A DNA stretch of 64,000 nucleotides from an uncultured bacterium (GTDB taxonomy: Bacteria > Cyanobacteriota > Vampirovibrionia > Gastranaerophilales > Gastranaerophilaceae). The translations under genes were made by a program, and so were the position numbers. Location of the stretch: assembly GCA_946622415.1 (NCBI GenBank), contig CAMOPX010000002.1:62001-126000 (forward strand), in the 5' to 3' direction. A model generated the notes under the pieces. That model searched no databases, had not been told where the DNA came from, and worked only from the letters and a program-made list of their open reading frames with translations. Positions 33,270 through 43,339 of the stretch are shown here, one piece after another; position 1 is the stretch's first letter; every line of letters begins with the position of its first letter.

Positions 33270-34682
33270 ATGACTAATATTAAAGTTAGCGGAACAATTG
33301 CAAATAAGGCTTCTTTTATTAACCCGATTCGCAATCAAAGTATTAATAATAGCTTACCTGTCGGATTATCAACAAAATATAATTCGCCTTCATTTTATGG
33401 TTCTTATGCTGTTCAAGTTAGAACTGCATTAATTTCAGAAGATGAAAAAAAGAAATATTCTGAGCTTTTAAACTTTGTAAAAGATATACCTGTGAGTGAA
33501 ACCTCATTTAATACACCTGCTTTAAAACAACTGGACATGCTTTTAAAAAGCGGAAAATTGCTTTCAAAATCAAACGATTCGTCAACAATGCTCGATAATC
33601 TTTATGAAATAGCAACACAAAATCGTGTCGACGGATTGGATTCTAAAAATTTAATTTCTAATATACTTGATAACACCTTAAACCCAAGAATCATCACACA
33701 AACTCTGGGAGATATCCCGCAAAATGAAATGTATTCAATAGTTGCAAAATTGCCGGCTGATAGTCCTTTAAGAAAGAATCCCGCACAAATTAACGCAATT
33801 TCATCTGTTTCGTCAGGCACCTGTCCTGCCGCATCAAATGAAGTTAATTTAGCGGATAAAAACCCTGCTGAATATGCAAGATGGGTGAATAAACTTTCAT
33901 CAAAAGATAAATCAGTAACCTTAAATTTAAAGCTATCTTCAATTTCATCTAATAAATTGGATGCTATGACTATATTGAATTTATTAGAGGCAAAAGTAAA
34001 TAAATTTGGCTTTGATTCCGTTGAACTTACTGTTGCGCCTGATGATTTAGCTTACACAAGAGCTAAACTCCAAGATAAATATTGGAATCAGGGTGAAAGA
34101 AACGTAGCGGATGTTTTGGTACAAAGTGCAATTATGCAAACAGGTTCTCAAAATACATATAATTCTTTAACCGATATGAGGGCAGGAAAATTTAATTCAA
34201 ATCCGAAAGGCCTAATTGAAGTTGAAAAAACGTTTGTTGAATCATTAATAAAAAACAAAGAAATTACATCCTTGGTTTATCAAATTATTGATGATGACCA
34301 AAATTTAATAGGTCACACTTGTTCATTTGACAAAATGGAAAAACATATTAAAGACACAATTGATTCGGGTGATAACGTAATTATCGGTTATGTTTTAACA
34401 AATGAAACCGTTGGTAAAGTTGAATCGGGTCTGTATAATCCTTTGGTGGACGGCCCTAAAAACAGAGTAATAAACGGTCATGAAATTACTATTGTAGATT
34501 ATAAAACTGATAATGAAGGTAAAACAACTTTTGTATGTATAGATACAGACGATGATTCGCCTGAATATGTTGAATATTCCGCTGATTGGCTTTTACCTAA
34601 AATTCATCATGCAGGATATCCCGCAAAAATTGTTGAAAAGGATGAAGCGGAAATATTAAAAAAAGCCGCACAGGCCGCTTAA
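33270..34682 (+). CDS. Lineage-specific protein, possible papain-like cysteine protease
   Basis: A 470-aa protein I cannot place in a named family. The N-terminal 45 residues are low-complexity with 'SPSFYGSYAVQ', like the FxG openings. The middle is helical. A papain-like layout can be seen: a Cys at a helix start in 'SVSSGTCPAASNE' (about residue 184), then much later 'VINGHEITIVDYKTD' with a His, and 'FVCIDTDDDSPEYVEY' with an Asp. Protease activity is an inference from spacing and pattern only. It is followed by tRNA-Cys on the opposite strand. Confidence 0.5.
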   Translation: MTNIKVSGTIANKASFINPIRNQSINNSLPVGLSTKYNSPSFYGSYAVQVRTALISEDEKKKYSELLNFVKDIPVSETSFNTPALKQLDMLLKSGKLLSKSNDSSTMLDNLYEIATQNRVDGLDSKNLISNILDNTLNPRIITQTLGDIPQNEMYSIVAKLPADSPLRKNPAQINAISSVSSGTCPAASNEVNLADKNPAEYARWVNKLSSKDKSVTLNLKLSSISSNKLDAMTILNLLEAKVNKFGFDSVELTVAPDDLAYTRAKLQDKYWNQGERNVADVLVQSAIMQTGSQNTYNSLTDMRAGKFNSNPKGLIEVEKTFVESLIKNKEITSLVYQIIDDDQNLIGHTCSFDKMEKHIKDTIDSGDNVIIGYVLTNETVGKVESGLYNPLVDGPKNRVINGHEITIVDYKTDNEGKTTFVCIDTDDDSPEYVEYSADWLLPKIHHAGYPAKIVEKDEAEILKKAAQAA

Positions 34683-34703
34683 ATAAGAATTAGAAAATAA
34701 AAA

Positions 34704-34775
34704 AGGCGACACCCAGATTCGAACTGGGGGATAAGAGCTTTGCAGGCTCCTGCCTTACCACTTGGCCATGTCGCC
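34704..34775 (-). tRNA. tRNA-Cys (GCA)
   Basis: 72 nt without encoded CCA. The acceptor GGCGACA/TGTCGCC, D arm GCC..GGC, anticodon stem GGAGC/GCTCT with loop CTGCAAA (anticodon GCA) and T arm CCCAG-TTCGAAT-CTGGG are all visible. The discriminator base is U73, as expected for tRNA-Cys. Confidence 0.95.
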
Positions 34776-34840
34776 TTAACCATTAATAATCTTATTAAAC
34801 ACATAGAATTATGTCAAGTGACGAAATGTAAATATGGTAA

Positions 34841-34880
34841 ATAAAAATACCCTCAAGATTGCTGAGGGTATTTTTATTTA
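34841..34880. terminator. Terminator after fusA
   Basis: AAAATACCCTCA and TGAGGGTATTTT form a 12-bp stem with a short loop and A/T tracts on both sides. It follows fusA on the minus strand. Confidence 0.85.
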
Positions 34881-34897
34881 TAATCGATATTAAATTA

Positions 34898-36985
34898 TTA
34901 GTCACCTGAAGCAGATTTTGAAATAATTTCTTTTTCGATATTTGCAGGAACTTGTTCATAGCATTTAAATTCCATAGAGAATGTGCCTCTGCCTTGTGTA
35001 TTTGAACGCAAGTCAGTAGCGTATCCGAACATATTTGCAAGAGGAACTAAAGCTCTAACAATAACGTTTCCTGTATTTCCGTTAGGTTCTTGACCTTCTA
35101 CTCTACCACGTCTTCTTGAAATATCACCAATGATAGTACCTGTAAATTCATCAGGAATTTCAATTTCAACTTTCATCATTGGTTCTAAAATGCAAGGTTG
35201 AGCTTTCTTGGCACCTTCTTTGATTGCCATTGAACCTGCAATTTTAAATGCCATTTCTGATGAATCGACTTCGTGATAGCTTCCGTCATAAAGTTCAACT
35301 TTAACGTCTATCATCGGATAACCTGCTAATATACCGCCTTCAAGCGCTTCTTCCATACCTTTTCTTGCAGGTTCAATGTATTCTTTCGGAATTGCACCAC
35401 CGACGATTTTGTTTTCAAATACAAAACCTGCATTTTCTTCAGCCGGAGAAATTTTGATTTTAACGTGACCGTATTGACCTTTACCACCTGATTGACGGAT
35501 GAATTTAGAGTCTTGGTCAGCTGTTCCTCTGATAGTTTCACGGTATGCAACTTGCGGTTTACCGATATTAGCTTCAACTTTGAATTCTCTGAGCATTCTG
35601 TCTACGATAATATCAAGGTGAAGTTCGCCCATACCTGAAATAATTGTTTGTCCTGTTTCTGTGTCTGATTTAACACGGAATGAAGGATCTTCTTCAGCAA
35701 GTTTTTGAAGTGCAATACCCATTTTATCTTGATCGGCTTTTGTTTTAGGTTCAATTGCAACAGAGATAACAGGTTCGGGGAATGACATTTTTTCTAAGAT
35801 AATCGGTGCTTTTTCATCACAAAGAGTATCACCTGTTGTAGTTTCTTTTAAACCAACTGCCGCACAAATATCACCTGCGTATACTTCTTGTTCTTCTAGT
35901 CTTTGGTCAGCATACATTCTAACCAAACGTGAAATACGTTCTTTTTTGCCGTTTGTAGCATTTAACGCATAAGAACCGGAAGTGATTTTGCCTGAATATA
36001 TTCTAAGGAATGTTAAACGACCTACGAACGGGTCAGTCATAACTTTAAATGCTAAAGCCGCAAACGGTTCATCATCTGATGAATGTCTTTCGGTTTTTGT
36101 TCCGTCTTCCAATTCGCCTTCAATAGCTTTAACATCAACAGGAGACGGCATATAATCAACAACATTGTTTAATAATAATTGTACACCCTTGTTTTTGAAT
36201 GCCGTTCCGCAGCATACGGGAACAATTTTATTATCGCAAACAGCTTTTCTTAAGCCTGCTTTTAATTCTTCTACCGTTATTGTTGAAGGGTCTTCAAAGA
36301 ATTTTTCCATTAATGCATCGTCTTCGCCTGCAATAGCTTCAACCATTTCATCATGGTATTGTTTTGCTTTTTCAAGCATATCAGCAGGGATTTCTTCTTC
36401 TTTTATGTCTGTTCCAAGGTCATTTGTATAAATTTCAGCCTTCATTGTCATAAGGTCGATAAGACCGGTAAATTTATCTTCAGCGCCTATCGGCAATTGT
36501 ATTGGAACTGCATTTCCGCCGAGTCTGTTTCTGATTTGGTCAACAACACGATAGAAATCCGCACCGGTTCTATCCATTTTGTTAACAAAAACCATACGAG
36601 GAACTTCGTAACGGTTAGCTTGACGCCATACTGTTTCAGATTGTGATTGAACACCACCAACTGCACAGAATACTGCAACAACACCATCTAATACACGTAA
36701 TGAACGTTCAACTTCAATAGTGAAGTCAACGTGGCCGGGGGTATCTATGATATTAATTTGGTGACCTTTCCATTCTGCGGTAACTGCAGCAGATTGGATT
36801 GTGATACCACGTTCTCTTTCTTGTTCCATAAAGTCTGTAACGGCTGCACCGTCATGAACTTCACCTAATTTGTGTGTTTTTCCTGTATAGAACAAAATAC
36901 GTTCTGTTGTTGTGGTTTTACCTGCATCAATATGGGCAGCAATACCGATATTACGTATTTTTTCTAATGCTGTTTGTCTTGGCAT
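34898..36985 (-). CDS. fusA: Elongation factor G
   Basis: The GTPase that drives ribosomal translocation. G motifs are intact: G1 '[13 protein letters not shown]', G2 'RGITIQSA', G3 'DTPGHVDF', G4 'NKMDRTG'. The rest matches domains II-V, including '[10 protein letters not shown]' and '[17 protein letters not shown]'. The 695-aa length is normal. It stands apart from the usual str operon (no rpsL, rpsG or tuf beside it). AAAGGAAAAT precedes the ATG, and codons look well optimised. Confidence 0.97.
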   Translation of the reverse strand: MPRQTALEKIRNIGIAAHIDAGKTTTTERILFYTGKTHKLGEVHDGAAVTDFMEQERERGITIQSAAVTAEWKGHQINIIDTPGHVDFTIEVERSLRVLDGVVAVFCAVGGVQSQSETVWRQANRYEVPRMVFVNKMDRTGADFYRVVDQIRNRLGGNAVPIQLPIGAEDKFTGLIDLMTMKAEIYTNDLGTDIKEEEIPADMLEKAKQYHDEMVEAIAGEDDALMEKFFEDPSTITVEELKAGLRKAVCDNKIVPVCCGTAFKNKGVQLLLNNVVDYMPSPVDVKAIEGELEDGTKTERHSSDDEPFAALAFKVMTDPFVGRLTFLRIYSGKITSGSYALNATNGKKERISRLVRMYADQRLEEQEVYAGDICAAVGLKETTTGDTLCDEKAPIILEKMSFPEPVISVAIEPKTKADQDKMGIALQKLAEEDPSFRVKSDTETGQTIISGMGELHLDIIVDRMLREFKVEANIGKPQVAYRETIRGTADQDSKFIRQSGGKGQYGHVKIKISPAEENAGFVFENKIVGGAIPKEYIEPARKGMEEALEGGILAGYPMIDVKVELYDGSYHEVDSSEMAFKIAGSMAIKEGAKKAQPCILEPMMKVEIEIPDEFTGTIIGDISRRRGRVEGQEPNGNTGNVIVRALVPLANMFGYATDLRSNTQGRGTFSMEFKCYEQVPANIEKEIISKSASGD

Positions 36986-37065
36986 AATTTATTTTCCTTT
37001 ACTATTCGTGATAAATTTATATATTAATTTTCTCATAAACATATATGTAGGCAAGTATTTGTATG

Positions 37066-38901
37066 TCATTGTTTTTGATATGTTACGAATACCCAGCTTG
37101 AATTTGCGTATGTCGCAAGCGATTTTGTCGGGTATTTGTTTGTACTGTCTTCAAAAATCTTTACAAAATCATCATTGTTTGTTCTGACAAATTGTTCGAT
37201 TTTTGTTCTTTTAAAATATTTTTCAAGTAAATCAATTAAATATTCATAAGAATAAGTTGCAATAATGTTTGAAAAAATCGCAGTATCAAGCTCTGTCGGC
37301 TCTGTACTAAGTCCTTTTTTGATTGTTGATTCTGTTAAATGCGGATTGTATTTTAAAGTTTTTAGTTCTTTAATATATTCTGTTTTTTCATCTAAATAAG
37401 GAAAATTTTCATCATTAAAAAACGTTAAAACAACTGTTTCGTTTTTATCTATATTGTTGTATACGTTTTGAATAAAATATTCTTCAAATGCTTTATCTCT
37501 ATAGTTATTCAGAATTAAAGGCGATATTAAATCGTAGGCGTTATTTTTGTTTACTTTTATTGCAACTTCTTTTCCAAACACAAGCTCAATAAATTTTCTT
37601 CCTCTTAGGCCGCCCATTTTTTCGTTATCAAAATCAAATATTTTTTTATTTTTATAATATTTTTTTATAAATCTCCCGTCTTCGGTCACGATTAGCGCGG
37701 TATTCGGATTTTGTCTGAAATATTTTTCAATGCAGTAGAATTTTTTTGCTTTTTCTATTCCTCTTTTTTGAGGCGGATAACAATTTGAAATGAACAAATT
37801 GACGAAAATATAAAATCCCAGTAATAATGAAAATATTTTTTTACTTTTAATATTGTGAAATCCGATTCCTGCAATAACAAGTAAAATCAACGCTAAAACA
37901 TAAAGATAAATCGGAACAAACCCCGTTAATTCAAGCTTTGTTAATATTATAAATATAAATAAATATAACATCCAGATTAAAGCAAGATTTTTGGAGAATT
38001 TATCCTTTATGAAAGCTAAAGTTGCACAATATAGAATTATTATTATCGGAATAATCGAAAAAACAATTAATGCAATCAGATAGAAAGGATTGCCAAACTT
38101 AATCCATTTAAGAAGAATTTTAAAACTTTCGACAGTTATCAAGTTGCAACAAAAGTTTAATAATGGTCCTATAAAGTCGTTTATTGCAATATATAATGAG
38201 ACTAAGGAAAATTCGGAATAGCAGCTGTGCGGTGAAAATACGTTATCATAGTTCATTTTAAATTGATTTATAAATATCGGCAGATATAAAATAAATCCAA
38301 TTAAACTTATAAATAACGATTTAAAGCATTTTATCTTTTCTTTTAAAACAAGTAATGCGTATTCGCAAAATACCAATAACACACCATATGTGCTTGTTAG
38401 GCAAATTAACGAATTAATTATTCCGAGTTTTACATTGTCTTTTTTGTATTTTAGAATTTTTAACAGGTAATATATGCTGATTGTAACAAACAAAAAAAGC
38501 ATACAATAAAATTTTACAAAGCTTACTGTCGATATTGCAAGGTGATTTACGCAAAAAATAAGCGCTAAAATGTATCCGAGTTTTTTATTCGATATTAATT
38601 TGCCGATTTTATAAAAAACAAATATGTTTATCAAAGAAAGCAAAAGATTAAATATTCTGATATAAACCCATTCGTGGTTAAAATACGTGAAAAAATGGAT
38701 AATAAGTTGGTACAATGGTGCATGGTAATCATTTGTAGCGGCGGTATTTAATATTCCAAAAGGAAAACTTTGAATCGCAGTCGAAACCATAGCAATTTCA
38801 TCATAATTGTAGCCCTTTATAAAAATATCGTAATTTAGCCTTAAAACAAGTGCCAATAAAAATATAAGTATTAAAATATAATTTTTTTTAATAAAATCCA
38901 C
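37066..38901 (-). CDS. GT-C type membrane glycosyltransferase
   Basis: A 611-aa integral membrane protein with about 10-12 hydrophobic helices in residues 1-375 and a soluble C-terminal part of about 230 aa. Its first loop carries 'KGYNYDEIAMVST', the acidic site of GT-C enzymes (PMT/ArnT/GT39-like), which use polyprenyl-phosphate sugars outside the membrane. 'NDYHAPLYQLIIHFF' follows, as in that family. Acceptor and sugar are unknown. It stands alone. Confidence 0.75.
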   Translation of the reverse strand: MDFIKKNYILILIFLLALVLRLNYDIFIKGYNYDEIAMVSTAIQSFPFGILNTAATNDYHAPLYQLIIHFFTYFNHEWVYIRIFNLLLSLINIFVFYKIGKLISNKKLGYILALIFCVNHLAISTVSFVKFYCMLFLFVTISIYYLLKILKYKKDNVKLGIINSLICLTSTYGVLLVFCEYALLVLKEKIKCFKSLFISLIGFILYLPIFINQFKMNYDNVFSPHSCYSEFSLVSLYIAINDFIGPLLNFCCNLITVESFKILLKWIKFGNPFYLIALIVFSIIPIIIILYCATLAFIKDKFSKNLALIWMLYLFIFIILTKLELTGFVPIYLYVLALILLVIAGIGFHNIKSKKIFSLLLGFYIFVNLFISNCYPPQKRGIEKAKKFYCIEKYFRQNPNTALIVTEDGRFIKKYYKNKKIFDFDNEKMGGLRGRKFIELVFGKEVAIKVNKNNAYDLISPLILNNYRDKAFEEYFIQNVYNNIDKNETVVLTFFNDENFPYLDEKTEYIKELKTLKYNPHLTESTIKKGLSTEPTELDTAIFSNIIATYSYEYLIDLLEKYFKRTKIEQFVRTNNDDFVKIFEDSTNKYPTKSLATYANSSWVFVTYQKQ

Positions 38902-38993
38902 ATAACAATTTTATCAAAATATATTTTTCATACAAATGCCTGTTTTACTTTTTTAAAAAAAACATTAAATTAAATAAAAAAAGTGAGGTAATT

Positions 38994-39524
38994 ATGGCAA
39001 ATTTAATCGGTTCCAGTTTGTTTACAGGTGCAATATCGGGTCTTAATTCAAATTATTTATTGCTTTTAAATGGTCAAAAAGGATTGAGCCTTGATAAAAT
39101 ATTAAATCCTGAAAACGATTCAATAAAATACACGGTAAATCAATCTTTCAGAAGTTATTTAATGAACAATTTTAACAGTATAGATATGGATGGTGACGGC
39201 AAAATTACCGCAAAAGATATGACAAATTTTACAGCCAAACTCAATACACAAGGTATGACGTATAATGAAATCACTCAGCTTTGCGCAAACGGCGGTTCTG
39301 CGATGTCATCATTATTAGATACGGTTTTATCCAATTTTAATATGATTGATACAAACCATGACGGGAGAATTACCCAAAGCGAAATAAATGCTTACAGAAT
39401 TGAACAAGAGATAAAGGATATTAAAGAAAAATACCCGAAAATCGACCCCGATAAATTATCTATGTTCCATGAAACAAATTCAAAAGATGATTCAACAGAT
39501 AAATCAAATAAAGTTTTTAAATAG
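38994..39524 (+). CDS. EF-hand calcium-binding protein
   Basis: A 176-aa protein with two canonical EF-hand loops, 'DMDGDGKITAKD' (about residue 64) and 'DTNHDGRITQSE' (about residue 122). Both have the Asp/Asn and Gly positions of a calcium loop. The N-terminus is mildly hydrophobic and Ser/Leu-rich, without a clear signal peptide. AAGTGAGG precedes the ATG. A calcium-responsive regulator or surface-associated protein is possible. A strong terminator follows. Confidence 0.8.
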   Translation: MANLIGSSLFTGAISGLNSNYLLLLNGQKGLSLDKILNPENDSIKYTVNQSFRSYLMNNFNSIDMDGDGKITAKDMTNFTAKLNTQGMTYNEITQLCANGGSAMSSLLDTVLSNFNMIDTNHDGRITQSEINAYRIEQEIKDIKEKYPKIDPDKLSMFHETNSKDDSTDKSNKVFK

Positions 39525-39540
39525 TTTTTAATCAAAGAAA

Positions 39541-39570
39541 AAAGCCGGAAACATAGTTTCCGGCTTTTGC
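39541..39570. terminator. Terminator after EF-hand gene
   Basis: AAAGCCGGAAAC and GTTTCCGGCTTTT form a perfect 12-bp stem with an ATA loop. It lies between the convergent EF-hand and coiled-coil genes. Confidence 0.88.
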
Positions 39571-39589
39571 ACATCTTTTCTTACACTTC

Positions 39590-40078
39590 CTAGTGGAGTT
39601 GAATTGCTTCGTTTTGGATGTCTGTGCTGATTTGTTGTTTGATTGCATCCATTTCAGCGGCAACTGCTTCCATTTGTGTTTCTATCTGAACCTTTTCATC
39701 TTCGAGTTCAGCCTCTTTATCAGCTGCTTCTGCCTCTAATCCGGCAACCTCATCTTCGGTTTCTTTTTTCAGCTGATTAATTTCTTCATCATAATTTTCT
39801 TTTGCAGTATTGTATTCTTGTTGATATTCCAAACTGCTTCTGTTTACATTCCCGTTTTCATCTGTGTATTGGGAATTTAAGTTGTCTGATTGTGATCTGT
39901 AGGATTCTTTGGCTTGTCTTGTAGCCATACTTCCTTCATTTCTTGCTCGTCTTTCCATTAATTGGTATTGACGCGCCATTTGTCTCTCTTTTCTAGAGAT
40001 TTGTAAATCTTCGAATTCAAGCTCGTTGTGCTGATGAATCAGCTCCATTTTACGAAGCGATAATGTCACCCATGCCAT
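39590..40078 (-). CDS. Coiled-coil protein, lineage-specific family (divergent pair)
   Basis: A 162-aa highly charged protein. The start 'MAWVTLSLRKMELIHQHNELEF' is followed by an Arg/Gln-rich segment and then a long Glu-rich coiled coil (about 85-155). Its end, 'MEAVAAEMDAIKQQISTDIQNEA', resembles the end of the protein encoded divergently at 40368 ('ESIKTEMDSVQKVIEDNIQK'). No signal peptide is visible. A structural or export-apparatus role is possible. AGGAGAAAGAG is at the start. Confidence 0.6.
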   Translation of the reverse strand: MAWVTLSLRKMELIHQHNELEFEDLQISRKERQMARQYQLMERRARNEGSMATRQAKESYRSQSDNLNSQYTDENGNVNRSSLEYQQEYNTAKENYDEEINQLKKETEDEVAGLEAEAADKEAELEDEKVQIETQMEAVAAEMDAIKQQISTDIQNEAIQLH

Positions 40079-40367
40079 TTCTCTTTCTCCTCTTTGGTTG
40101 TGTGTAGTAAGATGTGCGTTTTTTGTTTTCTCTTACATTAATAAAAAAATATTTAATTCATTAATTGCGTAAGCTATATAAAGCGTATATACGAACTTCA
40201 CAATTTGTTACAAAATGAAACTCCACCATATCTAGTATTTTCAGCCCTATTGTAAACAAATGTAACAAATGTATTTAAAACTTTGATTTTCATTAAAGTT
40301 TCATTAAATAAATGCCGTAGCTGTATATGTAAAAAGAATAAAATTAAACAGCTATGGAGATGACAAT

Positions 40368-41534
40368 ATGGGTATGGCAGCAAGTCAGGCTAGATTTTTA
40401 GGTCTAACCGCAAGAAAAAGTAACGTTGAATATCAAGGTCAACAGATTAACCAACAAAGAACGGCGTTGGCAACTGAAAGCTCAAATCTGTTTCATCAAA
40501 TGATGACACTGAATGTGCCGACTCCTCCTGTTACGACTGATTATTACAAGACAACTTATACGCTTGATAATTCAGCATTGGGTAATTGTAGTGCATATAC
40601 AATCGAAAGTTTAACCAAGGTTAATAATGCAACAAATCAATATACGGTTAAATTAAATACGATTGAAACACAAACAAGCGCTACTCCGGACACTTACTCT
40701 TTAACAAAAATTACTAAAGATGGTACAACTTATACAACTACATTAAACGGTGCATATGTAACTTTTGATACTAACGCTGAAAATCAAAAATCGTATACAA
40801 TAGATTCAGATACACAAAAACCTGTATTTTCTATTACTAAAAATACAATATATTTAATTGATGAAGATACAAAAACATTGCTTAAAAACAATGAAGGATA
40901 CAACAAAGCAAAAGAACAAATGGAAAAAGATGGTTATAAGCTAACCGGAGAAAATCCAACCAAATTGTATTTCTATCAAGATATAGCAGGTAATAATATT
41001 TATTTAACGGAAGATATGTTAACTAGAATAACATCAGCTGCTTTTGGCAACGATGTACCATATGATTGTACTTATAATACAGACAATAAAGATACAGCAA
41101 CATCAGCTTCTATTGCAGCTGGTACTTATGCGACAATATATCGTTCATTAGCAAAATATGTTGATATAACGCGTGAAGTAAATGCAACAATAGATTCTAC
41201 AAACTCAGGAAGATACAGTTCAATTGCTATTGAGGAAAATGAAAATTATCCTTCACATTTATCAGGAAAAACTTTCTCAATAACAACCGCAAGTGCTCCC
41301 GATGAAAATGCATATAAAGATGCCTACAGTGATTATGAGTATGAAAAAAATCTTTATGAACAAAGAATTGCAGAAATAAACGCAAAAACAGAAATTATCC
41401 AAGCTGAAGATAAACAACTTGAATTAAGACTTCAACAATTGGATACAGAACAAGAATCAATCAAAACCGAAATGGATTCAGTACAAAAAGTTATTGAAGA
41501 TAACATTCAAAAAACTTTCGATGCATTTGGTTAG
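40368..41534 (+). CDS. Coiled-coil protein with SQARFLGLTARK N-terminus (divergent pair)
   Basis: A 388-aa protein. The opening 'MGMAASQARFLGLTARKSN' and 'EYQGQQINQQRTALATES' recalls families I associate with Gastranaerophilales, and is also faintly like the helical ends of flagellar-type filament proteins. The middle (about 60-300) is Thr/Asn-rich and beta-like. The C-terminus (310-385) is a coiled coil with the motif it shares with the neighbour at 39590. No signal peptide. GGAG lies before the ATG. A secreted surface or filament component is a guess. Confidence 0.6.
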   Translation: MGMAASQARFLGLTARKSNVEYQGQQINQQRTALATESSNLFHQMMTLNVPTPPVTTDYYKTTYTLDNSALGNCSAYTIESLTKVNNATNQYTVKLNTIETQTSATPDTYSLTKITKDGTTYTTTLNGAYVTFDTNAENQKSYTIDSDTQKPVFSITKNTIYLIDEDTKTLLKNNEGYNKAKEQMEKDGYKLTGENPTKLYFYQDIAGNNIYLTEDMLTRITSAAFGNDVPYDCTYNTDNKDTATSASIAAGTYATIYRSLAKYVDITREVNATIDSTNSGRYSSIAIEENENYPSHLSGKTFSITTASAPDENAYKDAYSDYEYEKNLYEQRIAEINAKTEIIQAEDKQLELRLQQLDTEQESIKTEMDSVQKVIEDNIQKTFDAFG

Positions 41535-41567
41535 AAATTTGCAAATAAAACCTAATTGTCATATCAT

Positions 41568-41600
41568 AAAAGTCGCAATAAAAAATTGCGGCTTTTATTT
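41568..41600 (+). terminator. Terminator after the SQARFLGL protein gene
   Basis: AAGTCGCAAT and ATTGCGGCTTTT pair (one G:T) around AAAAA, followed by T-rich DNA. It overlaps the upstream extension of the next ORF, which supports the later start chosen there. Confidence 0.75.
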
Positions 41601-41648
41601 TGGCAATTTTTTTTATTCAGGAGGTTTATATTCTACGGGTTCCAATTT

Positions 41649-42290
41649 ATGATTAATACAAAAAATTACACAAGTTTTAAATCTTATAATCAATATTTAA
41701 ACACGAATAAAACAAATTCTAAAAAAACAGATTTTGAAAAGAATATCGTGCCTTTAATCGGCTCATCAGTCGGTGTTTTGGCAGGATATTTAGCAACTAA
41801 AAATATTAATTTAAAGCAAAACCACAGAATCATAGATGAATTGATACATCTACTCGCTATGGCAGGCGGAGCTAATGTTGGTTCGGTTGCGGTGAGCTCA
41901 ATCGGTAAAAAACCCGACGTAATAAAGAAAAAAATAAGAGAAGGTTTATTCCAAACAACGAACGCTACCATTCCGATGTTGATGGTTAGTGCTGCTAATG
42001 CTGTATGTAATAAAACAATAGGCAAGTCAAAACCCCTTGTACGTGTTATAGCTTCTTTGGCCGCAATGGCGGGTGGCGCAATGACAGCAACAAAAATTAC
42101 AAATAAAATTAAGCCCGAAACAGAAGCAAAAAGAAAATATACAATAAAAGATTCGGTTGCAAACATTGATGATTTGGTTGCAACATTCAGTATCGGTTTT
42201 GAAGAGCAAGCCGATAAATTAAAGCTTGATACAAGATTGATGCCTTTTATCTATGCTTATTGCGGAATGAGAGCCGGCGCAAAAGAATAG
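41649..42290 (+). CDS. Lineage-specific membrane-associated protein
   Basis: About 213 aa. The N-terminus is Asn/Lys/Thr-rich. Then come several small-residue hydrophobic segments: 'VPLIGSSVGVLAGYLAT', 'LLAMAGGANVGSVAVSSIG', 'IPMLMVSAANAVC' and 'VIASLAAMAGGAMTAT'. These suggest three to four membrane helices or a Gly-zipper protein. The ORF as tracked begins inside a terminator, so I use the ATG at 41649. A perfect AGGAGG lies 24 bp upstream, too far for normal use. The role is unknown. Confidence 0.55.
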   Translation: MINTKNYTSFKSYNQYLNTNKTNSKKTDFEKNIVPLIGSSVGVLAGYLATKNINLKQNHRIIDELIHLLAMAGGANVGSVAVSSIGKKPDVIKKKIREGLFQTTNATIPMLMVSAANAVCNKTIGKSKPLVRVIASLAAMAGGAMTATKITNKIKPETEAKRKYTIKDSVANIDDLVATFSIGFEEQADKLKLDTRLMPFIYAYCGMRAGAKE

Positions 42291-42332
42291 AAATTTCTTG
42301 CTTAAATAATCATGTTATTGTAATTTTTTATT

Positions 42333-43319
42333 ATGAAATTTAAAAAAATTCCCGATGAATATTTTTCCGTAATTTTAGACAGATTAATGCGTTTTGAACC
42401 TGCATGTTGCAGATATGAACGTGTGTTTAATGATATTATATCTAAATTTGCTTTTGATATTAAAGGTATAAAAAATAAAGACGATTTTGATACTGCCGAT
42501 AAAATAAAACTGGTTGAAAAAATTTTAGAATATACATTTGAAAATAACTCTAATGATTCATCCTTATCTCAAATTTTAAAACAGCTTGAGGATATAAGTT
42601 TTAAGAGTAATACTTTATCAAACCTTTATTTGTCTTCTAAAATCAGTTATAAAAATATGTTTGATAAAATTCATAACGGAAATAATTTACCTAACAATTT
42701 TAAGCTTTTAGATTCAATTTTAAAGAATGATAATCTCAACGATATCTATAAATTACGAAAAGAACAGGGGTTTTTGTTTCCCATTGAAAAAATTATACTT
42801 TGCGAAGGACAAACAGAATACGTTTTATTAAATACAATTTTTAAAATATTAGGATACGACCTTGATAAAGAAGGGATATTGATAATACAGGCCGGCGGAA
42901 AAAATCAAGTTGCAAAAAAATACTATGAAATGCTTGAATACGTAAAATTGCCGTTTTTTATCCTCTTGGATAAAGATGGGGAAGAGATTAAAGAACTAAT
43001 TCAACCAAAATTAAGAAATATTGATAAATTGTATTTAATTTCTTGCGGTGAATTTGAGGATTTAATTCCGACAAGATTACTTTTAAACGCCGTTAATTTT
43101 ATTCATAATACTGAATATTCCTGCAATTTAGATGATTTTTTGCATAGTGAATCCAGTGTTCAAAATCTTGAAGAAATATATAGAAAATACGGTTTCGGAG
43201 AATTTAAAAAGGCACATTTTGCGCAAGAGCTAAAAAAATATATCGAATCCAATTGTACAAAAGATGACTTTAAGGATTCCGAAATTAATGAAATATACAA
43301 AGCTTTACAAGCAATATAA
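42333..43319 (+). CDS. Stand-alone OLD-type TOPRIM protein
   Basis: A 328-aa protein. Residues 1-145 are helical and unassigned. From about 150 comes a TOPRIM domain: 'KIILCEGQTEYVLLNTIF' (the ExxTE-type acidic motif of OLD nucleases), then 'FFILLDKDGEEI' (the DxD motif) and 'EFEDLIPTRLLLNAVN' downstream. OLD proteins normally join this domain to an ABC ATPase, which is absent here. A nuclease acting with another partner is possible. Confidence 0.65.
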   Translation: MKFKKIPDEYFSVILDRLMRFEPACCRYERVFNDIISKFAFDIKGIKNKDDFDTADKIKLVEKILEYTFENNSNDSSLSQILKQLEDISFKSNTLSNLYLSSKISYKNMFDKIHNGNNLPNNFKLLDSILKNDNLNDIYKLRKEQGFLFPIEKIILCEGQTEYVLLNTIFKILGYDLDKEGILIIQAGGKNQVAKKYYEMLEYVKLPFFILLDKDGEEIKELIQPKLRNIDKLYLISCGEFEDLIPTRLLLNAVNFIHNTEYSCNLDDFLHSESSVQNLEEIYRKYGFGEFKKAHFAQELKKYIESNCTKDDFKDSEINEIYKALQAI

Positions 43320-43339
43320 AATATTTTATTATTACATTG

